Below are positions 19,081-27,079 of a stretch of DNA of 64,000 bases, piece after piece. Within the stretch, counting starts at the first letter, position 1. The number at the start of each line of letters is the position of its first letter. Origin of the DNA: Flavobacteriales bacterium (GTDB lineage Bacteria; Bacteroidota; Bacteroidia; Flavobacteriales; UBA7312); the NCBI GenBank assembly GCA_016779995.1, contig JADHMO010000004.1, positions 109,176 through 173,175 of the forward strand. The letters run 5' to 3'. The notes under the pieces were generated by a model. The model was not told the origin of the DNA. It was given only the letters and a program-made list of their open reading frames with translations, and made no database searches. The position numbers were made by a program, and so were the translations under genes.

Positions 19081-20088
19081 TCAACCTCCTATGCTAATCA
19101 TACTTCTGTTTGGTGTTATTTCAGAGGGGTCTGATATTGTGTTGAATAATTTCATTCCGCCTCGTTCTGCTTTCTTAGATTGTAAATTATTTTTTATCAA
19201 CTCATAAATGCTGGTTGTGTTGTTTCTTAAGGCATATAACAAATCTGTTTCAGAATTAGAAAATAAACAGTTTTTGATTTTACCATCTGCAGTCAGCCTT
19301 ATTCTGTTGCACCCACTACAAAAGGGTTGGGTTACTGAACTAATTATTCCAAACGTTCCTTTATAGCTCTTTATGGCGTAAGAAATTGCGGTATCGTTAG
19401 TGTTGGCTTGCTCTTTTTCAATGTTAGATTTACTATAATGGCCTTGTACTACGTCCATTATTTCTTTATACCCAACCCCTTTGGACCAATCCCATTTATT
19501 GCCATCAAAAGGCATAAATTCTATAAATCGTATGTGAACATTTTTATCTTTACTTAACTCAATGAAATCTATTATTTCATCATCGTTAACCCCTTTTATA
19601 AGCACCACATTTATTTTTACATAAAAGCCCTCATCAACCAAAAGACAAATGTTGTCAAACACTCTTTTAAAATAATTTCTTCTGCTAATTTTATTTTGTT
19701 TGACCTCAACAAGAGAGTCTAAACTGACGTTTACCGCCCTTATTCCGGCAGCATTAAATGTTTTTATGAATTGATCTACTAACACACCGTTAGTTGTGAT
19801 GGCAAGTTCTACATCTAATTTTGCTAACTGAAGAATTATCTGATGAGCATCTTTTCTAATTAGGGGCTCTCCTCCTGTAAGCCTAATTTTATTTACTCCT
19901 AATTCAACAAAGGTTCTTGCTATTACAAGCAATTCTTCTTGGGTCATAAAACAGGACTTCTCTCTAATAGGAATTCCTTCTTCAGGCATACAATAGAAAC
20001 ACCTTAGGTTACATCTTTCTGTAAGTGATATTCTTAAATAATTATGAACCCTACCATACCGATCTGTTAAACAAGTTTGTTTGTTCAT
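19081..20088 (-). CDS. moaA: GTP 3',8-cyclase (molybdenum cofactor biosynthesis)
   Basis: 335 residues. Radical-SAM enzyme that with MoaC turns GTP into cyclic pyranopterin monophosphate. The SAM cluster motif is Cys26-x3-Cys30-x2-Cys33 (TERCNLRCFYCMPEEG). The C-terminal second cluster is seen in PFCSGCNRIRLTADGKIKNC. The conserved C-terminal Gly-Gly (SMISIGG) is present. It overlaps the hemerythrin gene by 4 bp (ATGA), so it shares that gene's Fnr-type promoter and is separated from the main moa operon. Confidence 0.97.
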   Translation of the reverse strand: MNKQTCLTDRYGRVHNYLRISLTERCNLRCFYCMPEEGIPIREKSCFMTQEELLVIARTFVELGVNKIRLTGGEPLIRKDAHQIILQLAKLDVELAITTNGVLVDQFIKTFNAAGIRAVNVSLDSLVEVKQNKISRRNYFKRVFDNICLLVDEGFYVKINVVLIKGVNDDEIIDFIELSKDKNVHIRFIEFMPFDGNKWDWSKGVGYKEIMDVVQGHYSKSNIEKEQANTNDTAISYAIKSYKGTFGIISSVTQPFCSGCNRIRLTADGKIKNCLFSNSETDLLYALRNNTTSIYELIKNNLQSKKAERGGMKLFNTISDPSEITPNRSMISIGG

Positions 20089-20795
20089 CGCTTTGTTATC
20101 TCGGTAAATTCTTTTGGCGTAATTAATTGATGGGCTAATGGAAATAAAATATTGTCCTCTCTGTATATATGGAGTCTTAAAAGTTCCACAAATTCCATCC
20201 CGTTGTTAAAAGCAACATCAAAAGCTAATGCTTTTGAGTGGTTGTCTGGAAGCCTGGTCGCTAAGCCCAATATGTTAAATGTCAAAACACTAAGTTGAAT
20301 TAGTTTTACGTGGTCGTCCTCCATCATGTCTATAGCTGTCTGTGGCTGGTCTCCCTCGCTTTTTTCTCCTGATTCAATTAGTCTTTGATGTAGTAATGGA
20401 AAAAGTTGTTTTTCTTCTCTAATATTATGGTCTGAAATGCTTTCATCATAAAACTGAAAAAAAGAGCTAAAAGAGTCATTTATTTCTTTGGTTAGAATGT
20501 AGTTGTTCTCCTTAAAGCTAATTAAAGATTGTTCGAAGGTTTGTAGTTTTTCAATGGCCAACTTATGGTCATCGACAAACCCTTGCAAAAGAGGGTTCAT
20601 GTCTTCGTATTTAACACCCTCTACAGTATAGGTTGAATCATAAGCTGTTGGAGGATCCATAGGAGAGTGTTCTTCTAACTCATCGCCCTTCAAGGCGTTT
20701 CTTTGTATAGGGTCTAGTTTGTTTAGTGATTTGTTGATTTCTTTTTGATTAGAACCAACTATTCTTTTGCCTGTTTTTTTATCTATTATTCTCAT
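20085..20795 (-). CDS. Hemerythrin-domain (HHE) di-iron protein
   Basis: 236 residues. After an unrelated about 65-residue N-terminus, a four-helix HHE domain shows candidate iron ligands His77 (DDHK), His123-x3-Glu127 (DHNIREE), His162 (DDHV) and His209-x3-Glu213 (HIYRE). Their spacing is close to that of YtfE/RIC Fe-S repair proteins, although the second His of YtfE is not evident. Such proteins respond to NO or oxygen and repair Fe-S clusters; here, cotranscribed with moaA from an Fnr-type promoter, protection of MoaA or Nar clusters from NO or oxygen is a reasonable inference. First gene of the pair, 57 bp from the operator. Confidence 0.82.
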   Translation of the reverse strand: MRIIDKKTGKRIVGSNQKEINKSLNKLDPIQRNALKGDELEEHSPMDPPTAYDSTYTVEGVKYEDMNPLLQGFVDDHKLAIEKLQTFEQSLISFKENNYILTKEINDSFSSFFQFYDESISDHNIREEKQLFPLLHQRLIESGEKSEGDQPQTAIDMMEDDHVKLIQLSVLTFNILGLATRLPDNHSKALAFDVAFNNGMEFVELLRLHIYREDNILFPLAHQLITPKEFTEITKR

Positions 20796-20851
20796 AAGCT
20801 AATCAGCGTTGTATTTTAATGTAAATAACGGATTATGCTTGTGATAATAAT

Positions 20852-20865
20852 ATGACCTAAATCAT
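20852..20865 (-). promoter_or_regulatory. Fnr-type operator of the hemerythrin-moaA operon
   Basis: Palindrome ATGA-N6-TCAT (plus-strand reading ATGACCTAAATCAT), 57 bp upstream of the hemerythrin start and just past the stop of the narK gene. The -7 position predicted by the 33-bp rule (20822-20829, GTTATTTA) matches TAnnTTTG at only three of six bases, so this promoter is the weakest member. Confidence 0.62.
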
Positions 20866-20867
20866 AT

Positions 20868-22496
20868 TTATGGATTATCAAACTCTCTTTTTGGACCTTG
20901 ATAATACCACCAGTTTAGGATAAGGCAAATTAGGTAATAAACCGCAAAGCCATATAGGGCGTATTCTGCGTGTCCTGCTTTTACTTGCTGACCAAAAACT
21001 TTAGGAATTATAAAGGCGCCATAGGCGGCAATAGCTGAGGTCCAACCCAAAACAGGTCCCGCTTTTTCTTTGCTAAATATGTAAGGGATACTCCTAAAGG
21101 TAGAGCCATTGCCTATTCCTGTAGTTAAAAATAAAACCATAAAAGCAATGAAGAATGGCCACCAATATGTTTCTGGTGTTTCTGTTCCTTTTGCTTCGAC
21201 TACATAATATGCTACCGTTAGAGCTGCAATAATTTGAAATATCGTACTCCACATTGTAACTTTTGCCCCACTGTTTACTTTGTCTGATAATATTCCTCCT
21301 AGAGGTCTGATTAAGGCCCCAATTACTGGCCCTAAAAAAGCCCATAACATAATATTTGGTGCGTTGGGGTTAGCCCAGCTGGGGTCTTGAGGGTTAGAAT
21401 AAACAAATATGTCTTGTGCTAGTTTTGGAAACACCATAGAATAACCAATGAATGAACCAAAGGTCATGGTGTAAATGATGGTCATTATCCAGTTATGTTT
21501 GTCACCTAATATAGAAAATTGTTTTTTGAGGTTTCCCTTAATCTCTGTTGGTGTGGCGTGTTTCATTAATAGTACTGCAACAACAACAACTATTGGTAAA
21601 ACAATCCACATAGAGGTGTTTTTTAAGCCCCAATCTGCCCAAGGCAACCCTATTAGCATGAATGCCCCAATAGCCGCAGCGGTTATCCCCAAAACAACCA
21701 TATAAAGTGTTTTGGACACTCCTTTTAGTGTGTTGGGAAGGCTTGGTGTTCCTGTAGAAACATTATTCATTCCAAAAAATGCTCCAAGGGTGGCTAACGC
21801 TATTAAAGGCACCCATACCCAAGCAGCGTTTTGTAAGCCCTCAAATGGAGCGCCTTTGGCCGTGGCTATCGACCCTGCGGTTCCTCCAAACAACGAAACC
21901 GTAACCACTAATGGTATTAATTTTTGCATAACACCAACCCCTAAGTTTCCTAATCCAGCATTCATTCCTAGGGCGTAGCCTTGTACTTTCTTTGGGAAAA
22001 AGAAGCTAATATTACTCATCGAAGAAGCAAAATTACCGCCGCCAAAACCTGAGAGTAGTGCCATTACAGCAAAAAACATATATGGCGTATTGATGTCGCT
22101 TAATGCCATACCGGTACCGATAGCAGGAATCAATAAAAGTCCTGTTGTAATAAAAATAACATTTCTACCCCCTCCTAAAGAGATAAGAAAAGAGTTTGGA
22201 AGCCGTAATGTGGCTCCCGCCAAACCAGCAATTGCGGGTAAGGTATAATACAAGTTGTTAATCTCTTTGAGTTTATTAATAAATTGGTCTGAGCCAGGAA
22301 CAAGCCCGTCTGTTAAACCAAAATTAAAGCCAAACTCTTTCATATACTTAATCAACACCCCCCACATAATCCAAATAGAAAATGCTAGAAGTAGAGCAGG
22401 AATAGAACGCCATAGGTTTTTGTTTGCTATTTCTTTTCCTTTAGAGTTCCAAAAACTTTCGTCTTCTACATTCCAATCTTTTATGTTTACTGACAT
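20868..22496 (-). CDS. narK: NarK-family nitrate/nitrite transporter (second copy)
   Basis: 542 residues, about 12 membrane segments, MFS fold. NarK features: Arg in GLAGATLRLPNSFL (helix 2) and in IRPLGGILSDKV (helix 8), plus the glycine-rich GFGGGNFASSMSN signature in helix 5. A loop of about 30 residues near residue 60 makes it longer than the neighbour. It imports nitrate or exchanges it for nitrite across the inner membrane. It is the last gene of the porin-narK-narK operon, 18 bp after the first copy. Which copy is proton symporter and which antiporter cannot be decided by eye. Confidence 0.92.
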   Translation of the reverse strand: MSVNIKDWNVEDESFWNSKGKEIANKNLWRSIPALLLAFSIWIMWGVLIKYMKEFGFNFGLTDGLVPGSDQFINKLKEINNLYYTLPAIAGLAGATLRLPNSFLISLGGGRNVIFITTGLLLIPAIGTGMALSDINTPYMFFAVMALLSGFGGGNFASSMSNISFFFPKKVQGYALGMNAGLGNLGVGVMQKLIPLVVTVSLFGGTAGSIATAKGAPFEGLQNAAWVWVPLIALATLGAFFGMNNVSTGTPSLPNTLKGVSKTLYMVVLGITAAAIGAFMLIGLPWADWGLKNTSMWIVLPIVVVVAVLLMKHATPTEIKGNLKKQFSILGDKHNWIMTIIYTMTFGSFIGYSMVFPKLAQDIFVYSNPQDPSWANPNAPNIMLWAFLGPVIGALIRPLGGILSDKVNSGAKVTMWSTIFQIIAALTVAYYVVEAKGTETPETYWWPFFIAFMVLFLTTGIGNGSTFRSIPYIFSKEKAGPVLGWTSAIAAYGAFIIPKVFGQQVKAGHAEYALYGFAVYYLICLILNWWYYQGPKREFDNP

Positions 22497-22514
22497 TTGA
22501 TTTGTTTTTATTTG

Positions 22515-24062
22515 TTAGTATTCGTCTTGGTAATTTTTTTCTGGTGCTTTTAAGAATAGCAGGCAGTATAAAAAGCTTAAGGCTGCCCCTCCTGCAATAA
22601 TGTAAAAGAAGGTTTTGTCATCTACCATAGAATAAATGACTAGATAGACAACAGCTCCAACGTTTCCGTATGCTCCTGACATGCCTGCAATTTGTCCTGT
22701 CATACCCCTCTTAATCATTGGTATGATAGCAAAGGTAGCTCCCTCGGCTCCTTGAACGAAAATAGAACAGGCAATGGTAATGATAATAGCAATCACAAAC
22801 CACCACATTCCGTCGAACATAGGAACTATCGTTTGAACACCATCGATAACAGGCCCGTATTTTGCAATAAGCCCCATACAGAAAAATCCTATTGCTATTC
22901 CAATCATATAAACAAGCATTGTTTTTTTTCTATTAGCCATTTTATCAGACAAATACCCACCTAAAGGTCTAGCAAAAAGATTAACAAAAGCAAAAGAGGC
23001 GGCAACCAATCCAGCAAGAGTAGCTGTCATTATCATGTTTCCGCTTGAGTCGGTAAGGTTTTTAAATACGTTCTCAAAAAACATTGGCAACATAGATACC
23101 ACCGCCAACTCAGCTCCAAAGTTTGCAAAATAAGTGCTGTTTAAAGCTGCAACGCTGCTCCATGGGTATTTTTTATTTTCTGGAATTCCTGCTTTTAAGT
23201 CGGGTAAGTTTGTTTGAAGTATTTTAATAACGTGGGCAACGTATATTAATGCCAACAACCCATAAATTATATTAAGCATCGTTTCTGGTAAAAATGGCTG
23301 TCCGTTTATAGATACTTTACCCACGCGCCAAGCTAAAAAACCCATAGCTCCTATTAAAGGAAAAGACCAAACTATATATTGTATAAGGTCGCCATAAGAA
23401 GTAACTCTCATGGGTTCTGCTTTGGGCGCGAATTTAATTTCTTTATCGGGGGGACAGTCTTCTACTAAAAAAGGGTAGGCAATACCATATAATAAACACA
23501 CTAAGCCGTTTAATAATAAGGCGTATCTCCAACCGTCTTCAGCAAAGCCTAGCCAGTCTTGAAAAACAGTAATGGCTAACCAAGGTAGTGTCATAGCCGC
23601 AAAAGCAGAGCCAAAGTTTCCCCAGCCCGCATAAAACCCTTCGGCTCGTCCAATCATATGTTTTGGAAACCATATTGCCATCATCTTAATACCAATAACA
23701 AAGCCTGCACCGATAGTTCCTAACAATAATCTAGAAACCAAAAGTTGCATAAAGGTGTCGCCAAAAGCAAAAAAGAAAACAGGAATTGATGTAATAATCA
23801 TTAGGCCTGAGAAAACACGTTTTGGTCCATACTTATCTATTAGGGACCCAACAACAATCCTTGCGGGTATAGTAAGAGCCACATTGCAGATAGCTAAAAT
23901 CTTAATGTGGTCTTTGGTTAGCCAATCTATGGTTGCAAGCATTGTTGTTGCTAAAGGAGCCATGTTGAACCAGACGAAAAATGTCAAGAAAAAAGCAATC
24001 CATGTAAAGTGCATCGTTTTAATTTTTTCTTGGCTGAAGTCAAAAATCTTAAACTTTTCCAT
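22515..24062 (-). CDS. narK: NarK-family nitrate/nitrite transporter (first copy)
   Basis: 515 residues, about 12 membrane helices. The substrate arginines are in TIPARIVVGSLIDKYGP (helix 2) and LFARPLGGYLSDKMANRKK (helix 8); helix 5 contains YAGWGNFGSAFAAM. Moderately diverged from the downstream copy, so the pair looks like an old two-transporter arrangement (NarK1/NarK2 type), not a recent duplication. It supplies cytoplasmic NarG with nitrate and removes nitrite. It lies 30 bp after the porin gene. Confidence 0.93.
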   Translation of the reverse strand: MEKFKIFDFSQEKIKTMHFTWIAFFLTFFVWFNMAPLATTMLATIDWLTKDHIKILAICNVALTIPARIVVGSLIDKYGPKRVFSGLMIITSIPVFFFAFGDTFMQLLVSRLLLGTIGAGFVIGIKMMAIWFPKHMIGRAEGFYAGWGNFGSAFAAMTLPWLAITVFQDWLGFAEDGWRYALLLNGLVCLLYGIAYPFLVEDCPPDKEIKFAPKAEPMRVTSYGDLIQYIVWSFPLIGAMGFLAWRVGKVSINGQPFLPETMLNIIYGLLALIYVAHVIKILQTNLPDLKAGIPENKKYPWSSVAALNSTYFANFGAELAVVSMLPMFFENVFKNLTDSSGNMIMTATLAGLVAASFAFVNLFARPLGGYLSDKMANRKKTMLVYMIGIAIGFFCMGLIAKYGPVIDGVQTIVPMFDGMWWFVIAIIITIACSIFVQGAEGATFAIIPMIKRGMTGQIAGMSGAYGNVGAVVYLVIYSMVDDKTFFYIIAGGAALSFLYCLLFLKAPEKNYQDEY

Positions 24063-24092
24063 AATATAATTTGTTTGCGTTTTTAGTTTCGA

Positions 24093-25412
24093 TTATCCCT
24101 TGATGAAGTTGGGTTTAAATACAATCATTAACCAGCCCCATTCGTTGCGTTCGTTGATGTCGCCACCTTTTAGATAGCCTAGTGTTTCGGTTGGTTCAAG
24201 AAATGAATAACCCGCTTTTATACTGACATCTTTAGACACGCTATATGCTAAACTCATATCCAACTCTGTTCCAAGGTGTTTGTCGGCTTCTGTTGTTCTT
24301 CCTGTTCTTGCAAATTCAGCATCGTCTTTCACACTAGCATTGGAGTGGAAATAGTGTAGGCTGGCTACAAAGGTGTAGGCATTTTTTTTATAAACTCCTG
24401 TTAGGAAGTAGTCGTTCAAACCAACACTATTAATGTGGTTTCCTACGAAAAAATAATCCATGTGTCCGTTAAACTTGTGATTTGTGCCATAAAAAGGATT
24501 AAAGGCGTGGTTCTTATCATTTGTTGTTAACTCACTATTTCCCGATAGCATTTCTAAGCCTGCGGTAGCCTTGAAGTTATCGCTCAATGGAAGTGTTCCG
24601 TCTATCTTGAAGTTATACGCTTGTATTTCTGTGTCAACAACATCAGCTTCTTCCCCTCTCTGTATATATCCTGCTATATGAATTAGTGCGTCTGAAGTGT
24701 TAAATGACAGTCTTCCACCCATTGTTTGACTGTAGTTATTTCTCCCACCGGTGATGTTTCCTTGAGAGTCAGTTAAAAACACTTGTTTTCCGTTGTTTAA
24801 AATAAGTGCACTTAGTTTGAAATTTGAGGCCTCGTGGTTATACCAAGCGTATTGGAAAGTCTTATATGTACCATTACTAGCCAACTGGCCGCTCAACCCT
24901 GCTTTGTCTTGGTTGTAAGCAGCTCCAAAATGAAGGTTATAATTGTTGTTTTTAAATTTCAAAATTGCTGCGTCGTGGCTTCTTGCTTGTTGTGTCCAAT
25001 CAACACTACCAAAAATTCGATGATCATCATAAATTATTTCTTGACGACCAACTTTTAGCGAGTAATTAGGTTTTAAGAATACCTCTCCCCAACCTTCGTG
25101 TAGTGAGGTTAGCCCATCGCTTGACACTAATTGGGGTTGGCTTCCCCACACGCGAACATCTTGTAAACTAAACTTTACTTTGTATTCAGCAGACAAAAAA
25201 CTCATATTTAACCTTGACCTTTGGTCAACAAAAGCCGCTGGATCATGGTTTGGAGAAGCGATTGTTTTGTAACCATGTCTATACTCTCCTCTAGGCCTTA
25301 TCTCGCCTGACATTGTAAATTGGGCTAGAGAGTCTACGGAAAATAACAAAAGGAATAAAACTGTTAGGTGTTTAGTTAGGTGTCTTTTAGTGTTGGTTGT
25401 GTTCGCTTTCAT
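24093..25412 (-). CDS. Alginate-export-family outer-membrane beta-barrel, probable nitrate channel
   Basis: 439 residues. The signal peptide ends near FSVDSLAQ; after it come alternating amphipathic strands with aromatic girdles (FTMSGEIRPRGEYRHG, SLKVGRQEIIYDDHRIFG), the pattern of the alginate_exp/AlgE-like barrel family. It heads an operon with two NarK genes under an Fnr-type promoter, so its job is probably passage of nitrate/nitrite through the outer membrane rather than alginate export. That role is inference from context. The ATG at 25412 lies about 20 nt after the predicted transcription start. Confidence 0.82.
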   Translation of the reverse strand: MKANTTNTKRHLTKHLTVLFLLLFSVDSLAQFTMSGEIRPRGEYRHGYKTIASPNHDPAAFVDQRSRLNMSFLSAEYKVKFSLQDVRVWGSQPQLVSSDGLTSLHEGWGEVFLKPNYSLKVGRQEIIYDDHRIFGSVDWTQQARSHDAAILKFKNNNYNLHFGAAYNQDKAGLSGQLASNGTYKTFQYAWYNHEASNFKLSALILNNGKQVFLTDSQGNITGGRNNYSQTMGGRLSFNTSDALIHIAGYIQRGEEADVVDTEIQAYNFKIDGTLPLSDNFKATAGLEMLSGNSELTTNDKNHAFNPFYGTNHKFNGHMDYFFVGNHINSVGLNDYFLTGVYKKNAYTFVASLHYFHSNASVKDDAEFARTGRTTEADKHLGTELDMSLAYSVSKDVSIKAGYSFLEPTETLGYLKGGDINERNEWGWLMIVFKPNFIKG

Positions 25413-25439
25413 CTTTGTGTGTTTTAAAAGTTATGTTTA

Positions 25440-25483
25440 CAAACCTATTACCTGATTTTATTGAAAAAAATGACATAAATCAT
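25440..25483 (-). promoter_or_regulatory. Fnr-type operator and -7 element of the porin-narK-narK operon
   Basis: Palindrome at 25470-25483 (plus strand ATGACATAAATCAT) and a perfect -7 element TAGGTTTG at 25440-25447 on the minus strand. Centre-to-centre distance is 33 bp, placing the box near -40 as for a class II activator. Confidence 0.78.
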
Positions 25484-25493
25484 GTTTAAAAGT

Positions 25494-25537
25494 ATGATTT
25501 AACTCATTTTTACGGTCATGCTTGAAGCTTAGTTTTG
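25494..25537 (+). promoter_or_regulatory. Fnr-type operator and -7 element of the unknown gene at 25556
   Basis: Palindrome ATGATTTAACTCAT at 25494-25507 and a perfect -7 element TAGTTTTG at 25530-25537, again 33 bp apart centre to centre. It lies back to back with the porin operator, only 10 bp between the boxes, and directs transcription the other way. Confidence 0.78.
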
Positions 25538-25555
25538 TTAAAAATTAATGTTGTT

Positions 25556-26020
25556 ATGAAAAAGGAATTAATCTCTAAAGATATGGTGGATGGTCAGCTA
25601 GTGGAACAAACACTTAGTTTTTGGTTTAATAATGAAGATTTGCAGATTCGAAGTCCTTTTCCCGAGTATATTCGTCCCGACTTAAAGCGTACAGCAACAC
25701 AAGCTTTTTATGTTTGGCTAAACGGCTTAAGCGAGGGGGCTGAAAAAGAACTTAATGATGAAATGATTGGTGAGAAATTCGAAGAAATTCTGTTTGAAGA
25801 AGGCTTAAAGCTTGTGCATACAGAAGACGAAAAAATAAGCATTAACTACCCTTTTTTGCCTCGTCTTAGTGATGTCATAAATGCTAATGACGAATCTGAA
25901 AAAAGTGTAATTATTGATCGTTCTGTTGTAAAAGAAGATGATGTGGTTTTCTTACTTATAAAGTTAGAAAAGGTGTCGGATAAAACTGTTTGGGAAACAA
26001 AATTCGAATTACCAAAATAA
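25556..26020 (+). CDS. Unknown 154-residue protein under Fnr-type control
   Basis: Not recognised. The ATG at 25556 is chosen because the upstream in-frame TTG at 25535 lies inside the -7 element. The product is acidic and soluble with no signal peptide, membrane segment, cysteine or metal motif. Notable pieces: QLVEQTLSFWFNNEDLQIRS at the N-terminus, a helical YVWLNGLSEGAEKELNDE segment, and a C-terminal VVFLLIKLEKVSDKTVWETK strand pair. It stands alone between the narK operon and the moa operon, with its own perfect operator/-7 pair, so it is probably made with the nitrate machinery. The function is unknown. Confidence 0.8.
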   Translation: MKKELISKDMVDGQLVEQTLSFWFNNEDLQIRSPFPEYIRPDLKRTATQAFYVWLNGLSEGAEKELNDEMIGEKFEEILFEEGLKLVHTEDEKISINYPFLPRLSDVINANDESEKSVIIDRSVVKEDDVVFLLIKLEKVSDKTVWETKFELPK

Positions 26021-26036
26021 AGGCTTTAGCAGTTAA

Positions 26037-26167
26037 AAACACTAAATGTTGGGGGATGGGTAAAATTTGAAAGGTTTAATTTGAGAATGTCGTCATTCTC
26101 GTATGTTTTTAAGGTTAAAGCCGTTTCAATTGTTGGTTATTTATTTTATCTCCCAACTTTAGTGTTT
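26037..26167. repeat. Long-range inverted repeat with inner hairpin
   Basis: Arms 26037-26057 and 26148-26167 are complementary over about 20 bp with one bulged base and one G-T pair. Between them a perfect 7-bp hairpin GAGAATG-TCGT-CATTCTC sits at 26083-26100. It lies just after the stop of the unknown Fnr-controlled gene and contains no coding frame. It could be a structured 3' end or a small mobile-element remnant. Confidence 0.55.
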
Positions 26168-26256
26168 AAGTATTTTGGTTATCAAATTTAGCTAAAACAT
26201 TTCATCATAGCTAAGCATAGCTGTTTTATAGTTATTGTTGTAAGTGTCTTTATTTA

Positions 26257-26589
26257 TTAGGGGCAACTAGCACCTAAGCTACAGGGGTATCGACCATTAT
26301 TATTTATTACTATCTGAGCAAAGTCATAGTTCTGATAAGAAACAAAGATTAGGAAACCGATAGTAATTAGCTTCCAAATTGATTTAATCTCAAGTTTTAT
26401 GTCTCTAATTATCTTAATCATCACAAGTAGATAGACGAAGGTCAATAGGATTATGTGAATAAGGAAATAATAGCCTTTTATACCTTCAATCCACATAATC
26501 AAAATGATAATAAAAAGAAAGAATAGGTTGAGGATTCCCCAACCAATACAGGTTGCTCTAAAAAAGTCTATCAATCCTCTTTTATTCAT
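26257..26589 (-). CDS. Small membrane protein of unknown function
   Basis: 110 residues, not recognised. Three hydrophobic segments (about 14-34, 40-60 and 71-86) follow a short basic N-terminus (MNKRGLIDFFRATC), and a short tail contains two Cys (YPCSLGASC). It starts 108 bp after the YwqK-like gene on the same strand; whether it belongs to the moa operon is unclear. AT-rich. No homology can be claimed by eye. Confidence 0.55.
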   Translation of the reverse strand: MNKRGLIDFFRATCIGWGILNLFFLFIIILIMWIEGIKGYYFLIHIILLTFVYLLVMIKIIRDIKLEIKSIWKLITIGFLIFVSYQNYDFAQIVINNNGRYPCSLGASCP

Positions 26590-26697
26590 TTTAATTTTTA
26601 GTCATAACGTTGATAAAAAAACCATTGTATCGTTTAATTGATATCGGAGCTTAACTATTAAAAATAAGGGGGAATATGATTTTACCTAAACAACCTC

Positions 26698-27075
26698 TTA
26701 TTTATCTAAATGTATTAGTTGGTCGTTTTTATAAAATTGGTGTTGTGTTTTTTCAAGACTTATCCATCGTATAAACTCGCCGTCAAGCTGGTCGTTTACA
26801 TATTGTGCTTGTGTTAATTTTCTTCCGTTAATATCGTAAGTTATCCATACTCCGATTCTTTTTCCTTTATTGAATTCTCCCTCCATCTTCTTTGCTCCAT
26901 TATGATAATACCATACCCAGTGCCCGTGGTTTTTTCCATCTTGTACCCCTCCAGTACTTCTAGCTTGACCACTGTTGTAGGTTGGTTCTTTTTCCTTTGT
27001 AGAAAAATGTAGTATCGACCAAATGAGTAAAATTATAACCGTTATTATCTTGTGGTGGCTGTTGTATTTAAACAT
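26698..27075 (-). CDS. MORN-variant (YwqK-like) repeat protein with membrane anchor
   Basis: 125 residues. A hydrophobic N-terminal segment (about 10-25) is followed by three repeats of the GxxxGxWxxY(Y/D) kind: GKNHGHWVWYYHNGAKKMEG, then GKRIGVWITYDINGRKLTQ, then a degenerate third. This is the MORN-repeat variant annotated as the YwqK-family antitoxin; that label gives no firm function. It follows moaC/B by 4 bp and appears to be the tail gene of the molybdenum cofactor operon. No toxin partner is visible next to it. Confidence 0.68.
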   Translation of the reverse strand: MFKYNSHHKIITVIILLIWSILHFSTKEKEPTYNSGQARSTGGVQDGKNHGHWVWYYHNGAKKMEGEFNKGKRIGVWITYDINGRKLTQAQYVNDQLDGEFIRWISLEKTQHQFYKNDQLIHLDK

Positions 27076-27079
27076 TTTT

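Noticed and set aside
26698..27075. Toxin-antitoxin module suggested by the YwqK-family name
   Set aside because: No adjacent toxin gene is visible, and the protein sits as the tail gene of a biosynthetic operon with a membrane anchor.
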